Shown in pieces: positions 40,329-53,070 of a stretch of 64,000 nt of DNA; the first letter of the stretch is position 1, and each line of letters begins with the position of its first letter. Both the position numbers and the translations under genes were made by a program. The stretch is from Coriaria nepalensis (Eukaryota; Streptophyta; Magnoliopsida; Cucurbitales; Coriariaceae): assembly GCA_027186245.1 (NCBI GenBank), contig CP114492.1:5220501-5284500 (forward strand). Direction: 5' to 3'. The notes under the pieces are model-generated. The model ran no database searches and was not told where the DNA came from. It saw nothing but the letters and a program-made list of their open reading frames with translations.

Positions 40329-43300
40329 GATGTTGCGCAAGAATGAGGAGATTTAGACTAATGTTGAAGATGACAATGAATCTATGCCATCATTAGAGGA
40401 TGTGGAAGATGAGGAATTTGTTGTACAAGGAGAGTTGTTAGGGGCAAGACGAGCTCTAAGTTTACAGGTAAGAGAAGATGACTCGGTGAAATAAGAAAAC
40501 ATCTTTCATATAAAGGGTCACGTACAGAGCAAGGTGTGTAGTGTAATTATGATGGTGGGAGTTGTACCAATATTCGTAGCATCACCTTGGTGGAAAAATT
40601 TGGACTTTCGACCCTCAAGCATCCATGACCATACAAGTTGCAATGGTTGAATGATAGTGGCGAGGTGAAGGTAGAAAAGAAAGTATTAGTTTCATTTTGG
40701 ATCGGTAAATATAAATATGAGGTGTTGTGCGATGTAGTACCATGCAAGTTGGACATTTGTTATTGGGGCGACCATGGCAGTTTGATAGGCGAGCTAAACA
40801 TGATGGGTTCTTGAATAAGTACTATTTATCACACAATCAAAGGTTGGTTACTCTTGCTCCAATGACACAAATCAGGTTTATAAAGATTAAGTAAGGTTGC
40901 AAAAGGAGAGCAGTTTGATAAGCGAGTTAAACATGATGGGTTCTTTAATACGTACTCTTTTGAACACAATCAAAGGTCGGTTACTCTTGCTCCGATGACA
41001 CCAAATTAGGTTTATAAAGATTAAGTAAGGTTGCAAAAGGAGAGCGATCAAAAGAAAGAGAATGAAAAAGAGAATTAAAATCAGAGGAAGGTCGAGAAAA
41101 AAGAGAGAGAGAAAAAAAAATAGATTCGACCATTGAGAGAAAAATAGAGGCAACAAAAGAATTTCCATGCAAGAGTGAGTGAAATAAAGAACGCTTTATA
41201 TTCAAGATAGCTAATGATGGTACTTTTGTACAAAGAGGCTCTTTTAAACACTAATGAACTTGACCAAACTAGTTCTTTTGTTTCTCTTTTGCAAGATTAT
41301 AAGGATGTCTTTCCCGAAGAAACACTACATGGTCTACGTCCAATCTGAGGAATTGAGCATCAGATTGATTTTTTGCCTAATGCGACCATCCCAAACCGAC
41401 CAACTTATAGAAGTAATCTGGAGGAGATAAAGGAACTTCAAAGACAAGTTGGAGAATTGATGGAAAAGGGGTATGTTAGAGAAGTGTAAGCCTTTATGCG
41501 GTGCTTATTTTGTTGGTCCCTAAAAAGGATGAGACTTCGAGGATGTGCATTAATTGTCAAACAATCAACAACATTACGGTAAAATATCATCATCCAATTC
41601 CTAGATTAGATGATATTCTTGATGAGTTGCATGGTTATAGTGTATTTTCTAAGATTGATTTGAAAAATGAATATCATCAAATTAGAATGAAAGAAGGGGA
41701 TGAATAGAAAACAATCTTTAAAACAAAATATTGTTTATATGAATGAATAAATATGGTTTATATGAATGAATAGTTATGCCTTTTGGTCTGACTAATGCAC
41801 CTAGCACTTTTATAAGACTTATGAATCATGTTTTGCGTGCATTTATAGGCAAGTTTGTTGTTTCCTATAAAAATGAATACTCATTTATAAAAAAAACTTG
41901 GATGATCATCCAATACATTTGAAATATGTTTTAGATGGACTTAGTAAGGAAAAGTTATATGCTAACACTAAATAGTGTACTTTTTGCACCGATAAGCTTG
42001 TATTTCTTGGATTTGTTGTTAGTGCTCAAGGTATACAGGTTGATGAGAAAAAGGTAGCTGCTATCCAAGATTGGTCGAGTCCAAGAAGTGTAGGTAATTT
42101 CCAAAGCTTTCATAGACATGCTAGCAGTTACCGACGGTTTGTAAACAATTTTAGTACTTTGGCCACACCACTTACCAAAGTGATCAAAAAGAATGTTGGA
42201 TTTAGATGCGGAGAAAGACAAGAGAAGACATTTCAACTGATCAAAGAGAAGCTAACAAATGCTCCCTTATTATCTTTACCTAACTTTTCTAAGACTCTTG
42301 AAATTAAATGTGATGCTTCTAGAATTGGTATAGGTGCAGTTCTTATGCAAAAAGGGAGGCAAATTGCATACTTTAGTGAAAAATTAAGGTGAGCAACTTT
42401 TAACTATCCAACTTATGACAAGGAGTTGTATGCATTGGTTCGAGCTTTGGAGACATGGTAGCACTACCTATGGCCTAAGGAGTTTGTAGTTCACACCGAT
42501 CATGAGTCCTTAAAACACTTAAAAGGCCAACACAAGCTGAACAAACGACATGCTCGCTGGGTAAAGTTCATTGAGACATTTCCATATGTCATTCATTACA
42601 AGAAGGTAAGGAAAATGTCATTGTAGATGTGTTTTCACGAAGGTACAATCTTATCTCAACTCTTAATGTTAAATTGCTTGGATTTGAATATATCAAAGGG
42701 TTATATGCTAATGGCCATGATTTTAGTGTTGAATATCATTTGTGTGAAATTTGCTAATGGTGATTATTTTAGGCATGATAGGTTTCTGTTTCGAGAGAAT
42801 TAGTTATGCACACCTAATCGCAAGAACACTTCTACTAGCAACACATGAAACAAGATGATAAAAGACTTTGTGGTAGGTGTGTCACTTGTCAACAAGATAA
42901 ATGAAGTGTGAATCCCCATGTTTTATACAATAGGACTGATATTTCGATGGATTTTGTTTTAGGTTTGCCTAGGTTTAAGAGATGAAAAGTTTCAGTATTT
43001 ATGGTGGTGGATAGATTTTCTAAGATGTCATACTTAATTCCATGTCATAAAACTAATGATGCTTCCAAACAAATGGTCAACCCAAGATGCTTCACGGTAT
43101 GTCTAGGACCATTGTTTCTGATAGAGACGCTAAGTTTTTTTATAACTTTTGGAAGACCACGTAAGGAAAGTTAAGAACTAAAGTATTATTATCTACAACT
43201 TGTCATCCACAAACAAATGGTCAACCCAAGGTTGTGAATATAACTTTATCTACTTTGTTGAGAGTTATAATTAAAAAGAACATCAAAACTTGGGAAGATT

Positions 43301-43980
43301 GTTTACCACATGTTGATTTTGCTTATAATCGTTTTATTCATTCTACTACTAAGTATTCACCATATGAGATTGTTCACAGATTTATCTTCATTACCTATTT
43401 CTGAGCGTGTTAACTTAGATGAAAAGAGGAAGGCTGATTTTGTTAAGCAGATACATGAGAAGGTAATGTCAAACATAGAGAGGAGAACTGAGCAATATGC
43501 AAAATAAGCTAACAAAGAGTGTTGTAAGATGATTTTTGAACCCGAAGATTGGGTTTGGTTACAAATGAGGAAGGAATGGTTTCTGAAGCAAACACATTCC
43601 AAGCTGCTTCCAAAAGGGGATAGTCCATTTCAAGTCCTTGAAAAGGATCAATGATAATGCTTACAAGATTTGCCTGGTGAGTACGGTGTAAGTGCTTCTT
43701 TTAATATTGTTGATTTAAGTCCTTTTGATGTAGGTGAAGATTTGAGGACAAATCTTCACATGGATTTGAGGGGAATGATAAGGACATGGCTAGCACATGG
43801 ATTGATGCATATTCAGACCTAATTCAAATCCCTGTTGGTTCGATTATAAGAGCTCATGCGAAGAAATTCAAAGAAGCACTTAATGGGCCGATTCAAGTAA
43901 CATGGTTTCACGCCAATGTATGGAGGCTCATTGAAGGTGGTGAATATGATTCTCGAGGATGGTATTCAGTAGTTTAAACC
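40329..43980 (+). pseudogene. Ty3/gypsy pol remnant (protease-RT-RNase H-integrase)
   Basis: Protease-linked text at 40340-41000 (MPSLEDVEDEEFVVQGELLGARRALS; LVEKFGL-type residues; KLQWLNDSGEVKVEKKVLVSF) leads to RT. At 41501-41707 this reads LILLVPKKDETSRMCINCQTIN and PIPRLDDILDELHG...FSKIDLK. RNase H occupies 42160-42660 (APLLSLPNFSKTLEIKCDAS; GAVLMQKGRQIAYFSEKL; DKELYALVRALE). Integrase runs from 43020 ([38 protein letters not shown]). It ends in DLSPFDVGEDLRTN at about 43720 and a terminal ARAKKFKEALNGPIQ stretch at 43850. In-frame stops, frameshifts and an integrase deletion make it dead. The 5' end is lost at the LTR-B boundary. Confidence 0.92.
40778..41042. repeat. 133-bp tandem duplication in gypsy protease region
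   Basis: Copies start cagtttgata at 40778 and 40911 and both end gttgcaaaaggagag. The second has a few changes (cttgaataagtac versus ctttaatacgtac). The duplication is local and arose within the decayed element. Confidence 0.9.
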
Positions 43981-44455
43981 TTGAAGAAGCCCATAATGAA
44001 GGAATGAGCTTATTGAAAAGTTTCGAGCTGATTTGGGCAAATATCAGCAAAATATGCCAAAATGATGGATAAAGGCTCTTAACTAATTTTCAAGCATTTA
44101 TTTGAGTTTAAATATCTCCAAATCACATGGAGGATAGCATATTTTTGGGTTTTTAGGTTGTTTTGATTAGATTGGGCTAATATGACCTTATTTAATTATT
44201 TGTTCAATTTTTTTGTGCTTATTTAGTTTTCTAGATTCCCACATTACTTAGGTTGTATTTTTATTGGTGGAAGATCCTCTATATAAAGAGGGTTGATTCT
44301 TTTTGTCGAGAAAGATCAGTTATAAAATATTTGAGAGAAAATTCTCTTTAGCTCTTCTAAAACTTTTCGAACTTATCAGATTTATCTGTGGCGTCCACCC
44401 CCAACTTATCAATCCGTTATTCAATCTCAGATTGTGGCGTCTTTTACACTCCTGT
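43981..44455 (+). mobile_element. Probable gypsy 3' LTR fragment
   Basis: It directly follows the gypsy coding remnant and contains a TATA-like ctctatataaagagg at 44276-44290 ahead of a leader-like stretch. No paired 5' LTR is visible, so the call rests on position and promoter-like sequence. Confidence 0.45.
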
Positions 44456-45960
44456 CACAACCTGATTTACCAGATCCATGACCGATGTGAGAATTACATA
44501 ACTAAGGACATCTAGAGACAAGACACAAGGAATCTAGAGTAATACAATCCTCACAAGCATATCTCTTACTTGCTTTAAAATTTCAGAATCTACAGAACAT
44601 AAAAACGCAAGATTTTACACACATCATAAAGGTATGATTTACCAGCCATATATCCAACATGTATAGGTCAACAAAATTATGTACAAAACTCATGCTAAAC
44701 ACATCAGCTAAAATAAGACTCGTATTTACAATACCTTACATATATTCTAATTTACATCACTTAACCAGTTATATGGTGGAGCTTCTATATTCACACAAAA
44801 ATAAAAGGTCTACTAAAATGAAGTGTTACCCCAAAGATCGAATGGGGAACCGTTGTGCAATCCTCCTAAAGGATTCTATCCCCTCTTATCTGAAAATTTT
44901 AAATGAAGAAAAGAATGAGTATAAAACTCAATGAGAGATAACTATAACAATTAGGAGTTAAAACTATGTAAAGATGCAATTTCATTGAAATTGTCTCAAA
45001 TAATACTCTTTCATAAAGTAATATAGATTCACATCAATTCTTTATGATCTCAAATAAAATCATTTGCAATATCACTTTTGAAGATATATACCTTGTAATA
45101 CTTATACTTCTTCTCATAATCGAAACCATCAAACTATCAGTGAATCTATATAGAGATCATATAATCAAATAAGGTAGGATTCAAGAGGTGGCTCCCAGGC
45201 ATTTTTCTCCAGCTAGAGATTCAAGAGGTGGCCCCTGTGTCACTTTGCTCCTGCTAGTGATTTAAGAAGTGACTTTGTGGCACTTTGTTCCCACTAGGTA
45301 TTCAAGAGATGGCATGATGGAGTGCAACTAGGTAAGAAAGTCAAGTATCTTTATATATGACTACAAGATTTTCCAATTATGTACTTAACATTTCTTGATA
45401 TTGCTATTCCATTTATGAACATGAAGAAACAATTGACGAGCAGACTGAAAATTCATTGAGAAGTACACTACATAAGTATCACATTATTTGACATCAGATA
45501 CCATACATATTTTAAAAATCTGTAATATTATATCCTGATTCAGTGACATGGTAATTTGGTTCATCAAAACATGCAAAACCTACCTTATGATCATCTATCT
45601 ATTAAGCAGTATATGATGATGTAATTTGTGGAACGAAGATCAATTATCAGTCTAATAGCTACGAAAATGTTAAATGGAAAACTTACTATGTTCAAATACC
45701 AATCACATATAGCATGGATTTGGAGCAATTTATATATGTAACAAGAACATGTATCAAATATCATTCTTTGAAAGCAGGTTTAGAGTTCATATTCATCTAA
45801 CGGTTGACATATGTCAAAGTTTTATATCAATGAATAATGTATCATCAACGAATCGTGAAACAAAGAAAAAGACCATGCATTAAAAGGATATAGGAGCCTT
45901 CCAATTTGACCCACATCTTACTGATGGTTTTTTTTTTTTTAAATAGTTAGTTATACTTTA
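44456..45960 (-). mobile_element. LTR-D relative, minus orientation
   Basis: The reverse of the repeat at 34781-36767. Shared landmarks are tgatttaccagat.catgac.g.tgtgagaattac at 44462-44500 and the triple aagaggtggc(ccc/tcc) block at 45184-45320. No coding sequence belongs to it. The distal end is approximate. Confidence 0.55.
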
Positions 45961-45999
45961 GATGAAAATGAAAATTAGGTTGTATTTTTATCCTCTCAT

Positions 46000-47420
46000 C
46001 ATGTCATCTCAGATATAATTTATATCTTATGGATTTGATGATACACAAATAAACTAATATATCATCCATGCTAATTATATGTATACTAAAAAAATATTCA
46101 TGGATGTTGATTATATAGATAACCACTTCAATCAGAATGATGGCCAAACAAGTAACAATTGTTCTATAAATTATTCAATAAGGCCACTCCGTAAGCATCT
46201 GAATATAGAAAATTACCTCTTCTTACTCATTGGCTCATTAACAAGGTTGAGTTACTTCGATACTATTAAGTTCATTAGCCAAATTATAATTCTCATCAAT
46301 ACTTTGTAGGAAAATTTTTCTCACCACGAAACTTTGGTCAACCATCATATGAATGTCCTGGATGTGCTGCTTTATCATGGTATGACTAACATGCAAAAAA
46401 AGTAATCGCCTGGGGTCACCCTCATTCTCTACATGCTGTCAAGAAGGTAAAGTGAAACTTCCACCAATTGCACAAAGATCGGATTTTCTGAAACAATTAC
46501 TTGCAAATGAAAATGGACAACAATGACTACAATGTTCACTTTTACATCCATGGGTGTAAGGGTACAAAATGGTGTCAATGATAGAAATGAACCCCATATT
46601 TTTCGAATACATTGTCAAAATCATCACAAAATTGGATCTTTACTGCCAATTGCTGGACACAATCTAAAATTCGATCAATTATACATTTACGATATGGAAA
46701 ATGAAGTATCCAATCAGATCAAAGGGATCGATTCACAGAAAATCAATTGTATCATGTTCGAATTAAGCTAATAGGCAGTAAAAGAAGGAATTCACTACAA
46801 TATAATCGTGGTGATCTATCAAAAACAAATGCCCAAAGGGATGTAGTAGTTGAACATTAATCTAACAGATTACAAAGAAAAACTCATTTGCATCCATCGT
46901 TTATGGCTATGCAATATCCAATTCTATTTCCTTTCATACAAGATGGTAACATGAACGAATCCCTTATAGAAAAAATATTGGAAGACGAATGACCAAAATA
47001 AGTTCAATAACTATGAGGGAGTATTACGCTTACATAATTCAAGACAGACAAAGTGAGGGCAAACACTCATTCGAGGAGGCCGTCTATTCCAACAATAATA
47101 AGTTGATGCTTGCACATGCATAAAGAATAAAGACTTAAGTGGGTTCAGAGAAAGTAACTTCAACTACGAGCAGAACTATACAACAACGTACGTAATATTA
47201 TGCTTCGAGGGGATACAACAACTACATTTTTAGTGAAAATGATAGTCCTTCCTTCTACATTTACAGGAGGCCCACGATACATGATTCAAAACTATTAAGA
47301 TGTTATAGAAATATATAGGGGGGGGGGATCCAGATATATCTATTAAATTCACGGTAAATCTAATGGAGTGAGATTCAAAACTTCCTAAATGAAATTTCAA
47401 GCCAAAAACTAGAAGCTATC
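46000..47420 (+). pseudogene. Helitron protein (helitron-like N-terminal region) remnant
   Basis: Readable Helitron landmarks occur in order through stops. FTFTSMGVRVQNGVND (46537 on) is followed by HIFRIHCQNHHKIGSLLP and FDQLYIYDMENEVSNQI (46590-46720). The block before the Rep domain follows: QRKTHLHPSFMAMQYPILFPF near 46870-46940, AELYNNVRNIMLRGDTTTTF at about 47170-47240, and LPSTFTGGPRYMIQNYQDV at 47250-47300. The HUH nickase motif and the helicase domain are not seen, so this is a 5' protein fragment. I did not locate Helitron termini (5' TC, 3' hairpin-CTRR). Confidence 0.85.
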
Positions 47421-47639
47421 TAGCAAAATATGAGAATTGAAACATGTTATGCAAGCCCCCTAATCTGAAACAACCTTAGCAGCCAAAATCCAGATTTATA
47501 CTACTATTTCCATCGCGACCATGAACATTGTATGTAAGATTGCATTCAGCTAAGAAAGGAAAATGAAACATTGATTCGGAGGGATATCTAAAAGAATTGT
47601 AGGATAGAAGTGTGATTCCAAAAATGGTGCTTGTGAGGG

Positions 47640-49600
47640 CTAGGACTCTTCTAGGAATAGAAAAGAGAATTCAGGGCCCAACAATGCTTAATCTGATGCC
47701 AAACCCCAAGACATCTCTATGGTTAGTCATGTTATCACAGGAAGTCCTGAAGCTATAAATTCCAATATGAAGAGAACAATCGGCTAGGTGTATCGAGCCT
47801 AGGGAACTGTCTAAGGAAATAGAAATCACATTCAGGTGAAAAGAAAAGCGAGGTATAAATTTATCCCATAATAACGCTTTGGTAGTGTTGGTTAACATAG
47901 CTATCCTATTAGGGCATCACGTCTTAATGGATATAGATATAAATGTCATTACTTCAACAGTATTTAAATGAATGAACCTCAAGAATGTGGTGCCCAAACC
48001 TACTCACATTCCCCTTACTGGATTCTATGGGAAGGTTATCCATCCCCAAGGAGTTATCCCACTCCCCATGACATTAGGAGATAAGCTGAACCAAGTTATG
48101 ATACTTATTGAATTTGAAATTGATACCCCCTCATGGTATTTTCATCTTGGCCCTCCATTAACATGCTAGAGGCCGTAATCTCGACCCGACATGAATTTAA
48201 AAAAAGAGATGAACCAAGAGATAACTAAAGAAGTATTTATATTTTTGAAGATAGAAATTATCAGAGAAGTGAAGTATCCCGATTAGTTGTCTAGCATTGT
48301 TGGCCAACATTCTTATGGAAAGCCCAAAGATAGCTTTCCTCTACCAAGAGACACAAACTTCGTAATTTCATGGATGTATCTAGCTTATATAATCAAGTGA
48401 AGCTTTAGGAACCGGACCAAGAAAAAATATCTTTCATCAGACACTGGGGACTACATTGCTACCAGGTAATGCCTTTCAATCTAAAAAATGCAGAAGCAAC
48501 TTTTCAATGCCTAGTGAATGAGATGTTTTAGGAGCAATTAGGAAAGACGATGGAAGTTTACGTGGATGATATCTTAGTTAAGAGTCTATCAGAGGGTGAT
48601 AATACCAAACATCTCAAAGATGCCTTTGCCATCATGAGAAACCATCGCATGAAAATGAATCCTAACTATACACTTTTGGAGTTACTTCGGGAAACATTTC
48701 AGGCTATATAGAGCATTATCAAGGTATAGATGCCAATCATGAAAAGGTCCAAGCCATATTAGATCTACAGTGGCCTCGAACAAAGAAGGAGCTCTAGAGT
48801 TTAACAAGAATAATCGTTACTCTGAGCCAATTCATAAGTAGCTCGGCAGACAAATATCTTTCACTTAAGTACAAACTACTCTTTCACTTAAGTAAATTCT
48901 TCAGAAGTCTGACACTTTCGAATGCCTACTCAAGTGGTCGGTGGAATTTGAGGTATTTGAGATGAATATAGGCCCAAGATAGAAATTAAGGCACAAGCCT
49001 TGGACGATTTCATCTTAGAGCGCAAAATCGCAGACTTATTAGAAGAGGAAGTGACATAGAATGAAAGAGATCCGGCCCCATGCCTTAACCCTCCCGGGGT
49101 ATTATAAGTAGATGGCGTCACCAACAAAAAAGGTTACGAAGTCGTCCTGATCCTCACATATCTAAAAGGCAAGAAAATCAAGGTAGCGGTAAGGTTCAAC
49201 TTTAAACTTCAAATAACAAGATTGAATATGAATCCATCTTAGCAAGGCTGAAATTAGCCAAGGAGGCGGGGGTGACATGAATAAGAATAATCAGCAATTT
49301 TGAGGTGGTTGGAAATTATATCAATCAAGAATATTAAGCAAAGTCACTAGTCATAACGCCTTACTTGGACCAAACCCTTGTCTTACTCTAAACACTTAAA
49401 GAATTCAAGGTCGCTCATGTACAATGAGAGTAAAATGTCGAAGCTAATTCCTTAGGTGGATTAGCGACAATGCTTGAATCTGATCACCACTCTTACTTAA
49501 AGTTTGAGCGTCTAGTCAAACCAAGCATTCAAAGCTCATCAATATTCCAAATCACAACCATAGGATGGATGTCACCTTAGGATGTCTCCAATAATATTGC
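47640..49600 (+). pseudogene. Ty3/gypsy Tat-type pol remnant
   Basis: Protease region: an open frame at 47972-48169 reads PTHIPLTGFYGKVIHPQGVIPLP, the Tat/Ogre pattern L.GF.G..V.P.G.I.LP. RT follows with KPKDSFPLPR, DTGDYIATR and a VYVDDILVKS-type catalytic segment at about 48555-48590. A second, archaeal-like RNase H at 49110-49480 (NNKIEYESILARLKLAKEAGVT; NVEANSLGGLATML) is the mark of the Tat lineage. Frames are badly broken. Confidence 0.8.
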
Positions 49601-50398
49601 AATGGGCTGCCCATTGTTGCAGCTTCTTCATTTTGGATTTAGAGGTAGGAACTTCCTCATTTTGTACTTTCGTATTTGGCTTTTTGATGAGATCTCGGTT
49701 CTTTTGCTAGCGCGATCGCACCATTGTAGTCATAGTATAATATCACATGATCAATGATGTTAGGAACTGTTATAAATTCATTCATGAACATTTTCATCCA
49801 AAACACCTATTTTGCTCCGTAAGCAATAATGTATTCATTTTATTAGGTGAATTATTTTTCGTTTTGTGCTTAGAAATTTTCCAACTAGCCGATTGAACAC
49901 AAAATGAAACACGCTATCCATTTATTAGTCAATGTCCGATTAGAAACTAGAGTCTATGAAACTCTCAAATTTCAATTTAGAACCTCCATAAATCAATAAC
50001 ATACCTTAGTCCTTCTTAGGAATGTAAGAATATTTTTTACCTCATTTTAAGGCTATTTACCCAGATTATCTTGATTCCTGTTTGTAACACTTGGAGCATA
50101 AGAAGAATCCAACCTCATACATAGCATGACATACATTATAGAACTTATAGGAAAGTATAGGTTATTTCATTAATGTATTCTCTCTCCATTTGTGTCTTAG
50201 GAAACATCCTTTGGAGAGTGAGATTCCATGTCATTTTGGCAATAGTCATTTTTTAGTGGCTTGATGGACATTACATTTCCAAGTAGGTTGGTGAGATTAT
50301 CGTTAAGTACTGTCTCCCATTCTTAAAGGATATCAAAGACCTTCTTCAGGGCTCACGAAATGAACATGTATGTTTTTCCTTTCCCTTCATCCATGCTT
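49601..50398. other. No gene recognised
   Basis: AT-rich sequence between the Tat remnant and LTR-A. It may be retroelement-derived, but no domain or LTR boundary could be named. Confidence 0.35.
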
Positions 50399-51640
50399 AT
50401 AAAAGTGTTATGCTCGTCACGGCACACAGATTTATCTGATCGGGTCATAACCTTTATGTGATTCAGTCTTACATGTTTAAGTTATTAACGAATGATAAAT
50501 ATTTTGTATTTCATCGAGCATATTAATCTATCATTTTATTGTTATTATATTAGAAATAATGATGTGTACATTAGCTTTATTACATACATTATAAATGATC
50601 GGATATTAGGCTATGCACTTAGAACCATCATTATGATCACGCTCGATGAGATCCAAGTAGGTAAAGTCTAAGATCCAAACTATTTATAGTCATAAGATTG
50701 TCATGATGGGGTATTGACAATCTAGAAAGACTATTGCATGCGCTAACTTCTTCTTCAGAAGAATGATGTTCCCATAATCATGGATATTGGGGAATATCAA
50801 AGTTAGGCATATAGGTAATTAGTCAAGGCTCAATCATTGAACATGATCACTAGACAAGCCTCGATGGTAATAATATTGACAGTTAATAAGACTTATTATG
50901 TGATTATTGTACTTGTGATTCTCAGACCTAAGATCAATGCACTACTAACATATGAGATATCATGGTTTGATATCACTAAACATGACTCTAGCCAAAGGTT
51001 ACTTAAGGTTAATCATTAGGAATGTGTTCTTATAAGGGCAGCTTTTAGGGTAATGAGATAAGATCCATCTCCTCTATATTAGAGGATAAATCCTATAAGT
51101 TATGTACCTTATACAACAATGAATCTTTACAAAGTAGAATGGTTGGAATGAGTTTCCATAAATCCATTGACTAGTTTCACAAGCGATCACATGATTTAAT
51201 GGTTAGTATAGTATGGTTTAATAGTTAAACCATGCCTTAATACTTATTGGTACTTTCATATAGATGGAATGAATAATCTAGTACGGTAATAGTTACCATA
51301 GGTTCTTTCGGGAATTCCTAATACTTTTCACTATATGGGTGACTTATATGCCTTACTAAAGGTCAATGTGAGTTTAGTGTCTTAAATTAATTGATCATAG
51401 AAATGATCGAATTAAGTGTTTAACTTAAAAGTTATTTTTAAGAGTAAAACTGTCCATTCATCATAATAGATAAAACTCCCAAGTCGTTATTGGGCCTACC
51501 TAATGGCATAGTATAGAACCTAATCGATCACACACATTAGGAATGATAGGATCTCGATTGAAATCTAAATTGTAGAATCTTACTTGTTCCTTAAGAACTT
51601 GACTTGGCATATACATTGATGCTAAAATTATTATTTTGGC
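50399..51640 (+). mobile_element. Copia LTR (LTR-A family)
   Basis: It starts near aaaagtgttatgctcgtcac and follows the minus copy at 14828-13143 closely. Shared landmarks are gatttatctgatcgggtcat, cgagcatattaatctatcat, tatgagatatcatggtttga and gttaaaccatgcctta. No adjoining copia pol is seen, so it is a solo or truncated LTR. Confidence 0.75.
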
Positions 51641-52330
51641 AAGTGTTGAATGATGTGAAAAAAATCCTAAAAGAAATTAATTGAATCAACTAAAAAAGAG
51701 ACGAAATAAGATAAAGTTGATATCATTTGGGCGTTCCCCCCTTGAAGCGATCGGCCACTTGGCCAACCATCAAAGACCAGTTGGCTAAGAGGTAGCCTAA
51801 CTAATCGTCCGACCACTTTTTCCCCTTATTTTTCAGTATTTTTTTTTTATATTTTTTGAGGGACTCACAAAAAAATATGGATATGGCACTTTAGCAATGT
51901 AGGAATGGGTTTTTATTGAATCCAAGGGCTATTTGTCAAATTAGAAGGCTTCCTCCACAAAGAAAAAATGAATATTGACTGATTCAAGGAGTTTCTAAAC
52001 AAATCCAAGGGTCAGTTTGCAAAAGGATGTGTTTGTGTTAGTTCTAGGGATGTTCCATCAAAATAGTTATTTCTTAGTGCTAAAAGGCTAAATCCGAATT
52101 TAGTGAAGGATTTTCCAGCAATTAAATGCCTTGCTAACCAAGCAAAGAAGTTTGCCGCCCAAGTCTCTGACCCCTACAAATAAGGACCTCCGCCGAAGGG
52201 AAAAGCACAACACAAGCACTAACAAATAACCAAACTTCAGTTTAACTCTCTATCGACCCAAAGCATTGAAAGCAATCCTCTGATGAATTATCTTATCGCT
52301 TTTTAGGCTTTCTTATTGCATGATTCATCA
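51641..52330 (+). mobile_element. Gypsy-type LTR (LTR-C)
   Basis: It starts TGTTGAATGATGTG at about 51648 and contains the ggccacttggccaacc patch, a tacaaataagg TATA region at 52186 and a leader with aatcctctgatgaattatctt at 52272-52292. Its reverse relative is at 29421-30660. It separates two LTR-A copies. Confidence 0.55.
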
Positions 52331-53070
52331 AAATTTCTTAGACCTAAGATCACCATAGTATTGACGTACGAGATATCATGCTTTGATATCACTCAATGTG
52401 ACCTTAGTCAAGGGTTACTAAAGGTGAATCATTGGTCATGTGTTCTTGTATGGGAAGCATATAAGGTGATAAGATGTGATCAATCATCTCTATATTAGAA
52501 GAAGAGTCCTATGAGTGATACCCCCTTATGCAACAAATCAATCTTCGGGGAAAAGAGTTTATGTAAATCAATTGTCTAGTTGCATAAGTACTCACATAAT
52601 TCATATGATCGGTTTAGTAAGGTTTAACCATTAAATCATGTCCTAGGATTGACCAGTATATTTTGCATAGATTGAAGGATTAATCTGGTACGATAATAGT
52701 CATCACATATTCTTTTAGAGGTTCCAAACTACTTCTCATTTTACAAGTAACCTATTAGCCTTGCTAGAGGCTAACATAGGCTTGGTGGTTTAAGTTAATT
52801 GATCATGGAGATGATCGAATTAACTGTTTAACTTAAGAGTTATTTAAGGGTAAATAGTCATATTTTAAGACTGGATAAAGCTCACAAGATATTGTGGGGT
52901 CTACCTATCGGTGAAATATAGAACTTGTTTGGTCACACTTAAAAATAAACGATTTCAGTTGAAATCATATTTGAAGAAATTTGACTTGTTCTTGGGGAAT
53001 TTGATTTAAGAATTAAATCATTAATTTATTTATTGTTAAGTATTTATCACACCGCACTACTAGTATTAAA
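52331..53070 (+). mobile_element. Partial copia LTR (LTR-A), 5'-truncated
   Basis: It starts mid-LTR at acctaagatcaccatagtat and runs on through acgagatatcatgctttgat, cattaaatcatgtcctag and ttaattgatcatggagatgatcgaattaa. These words also occur in the 50399 copy, so this is a second, separate copy rather than its continuation. Confidence 0.75.

Noticed and set aside
40887..41205. Two hydrophobic minus-strand frames of 93 and 74 codons
   Set aside because: They are antisense to the gypsy remnant and the 133-bp duplication. The F/L-rich composition is the complement of an AG-rich coding strand, so this is not a membrane protein.
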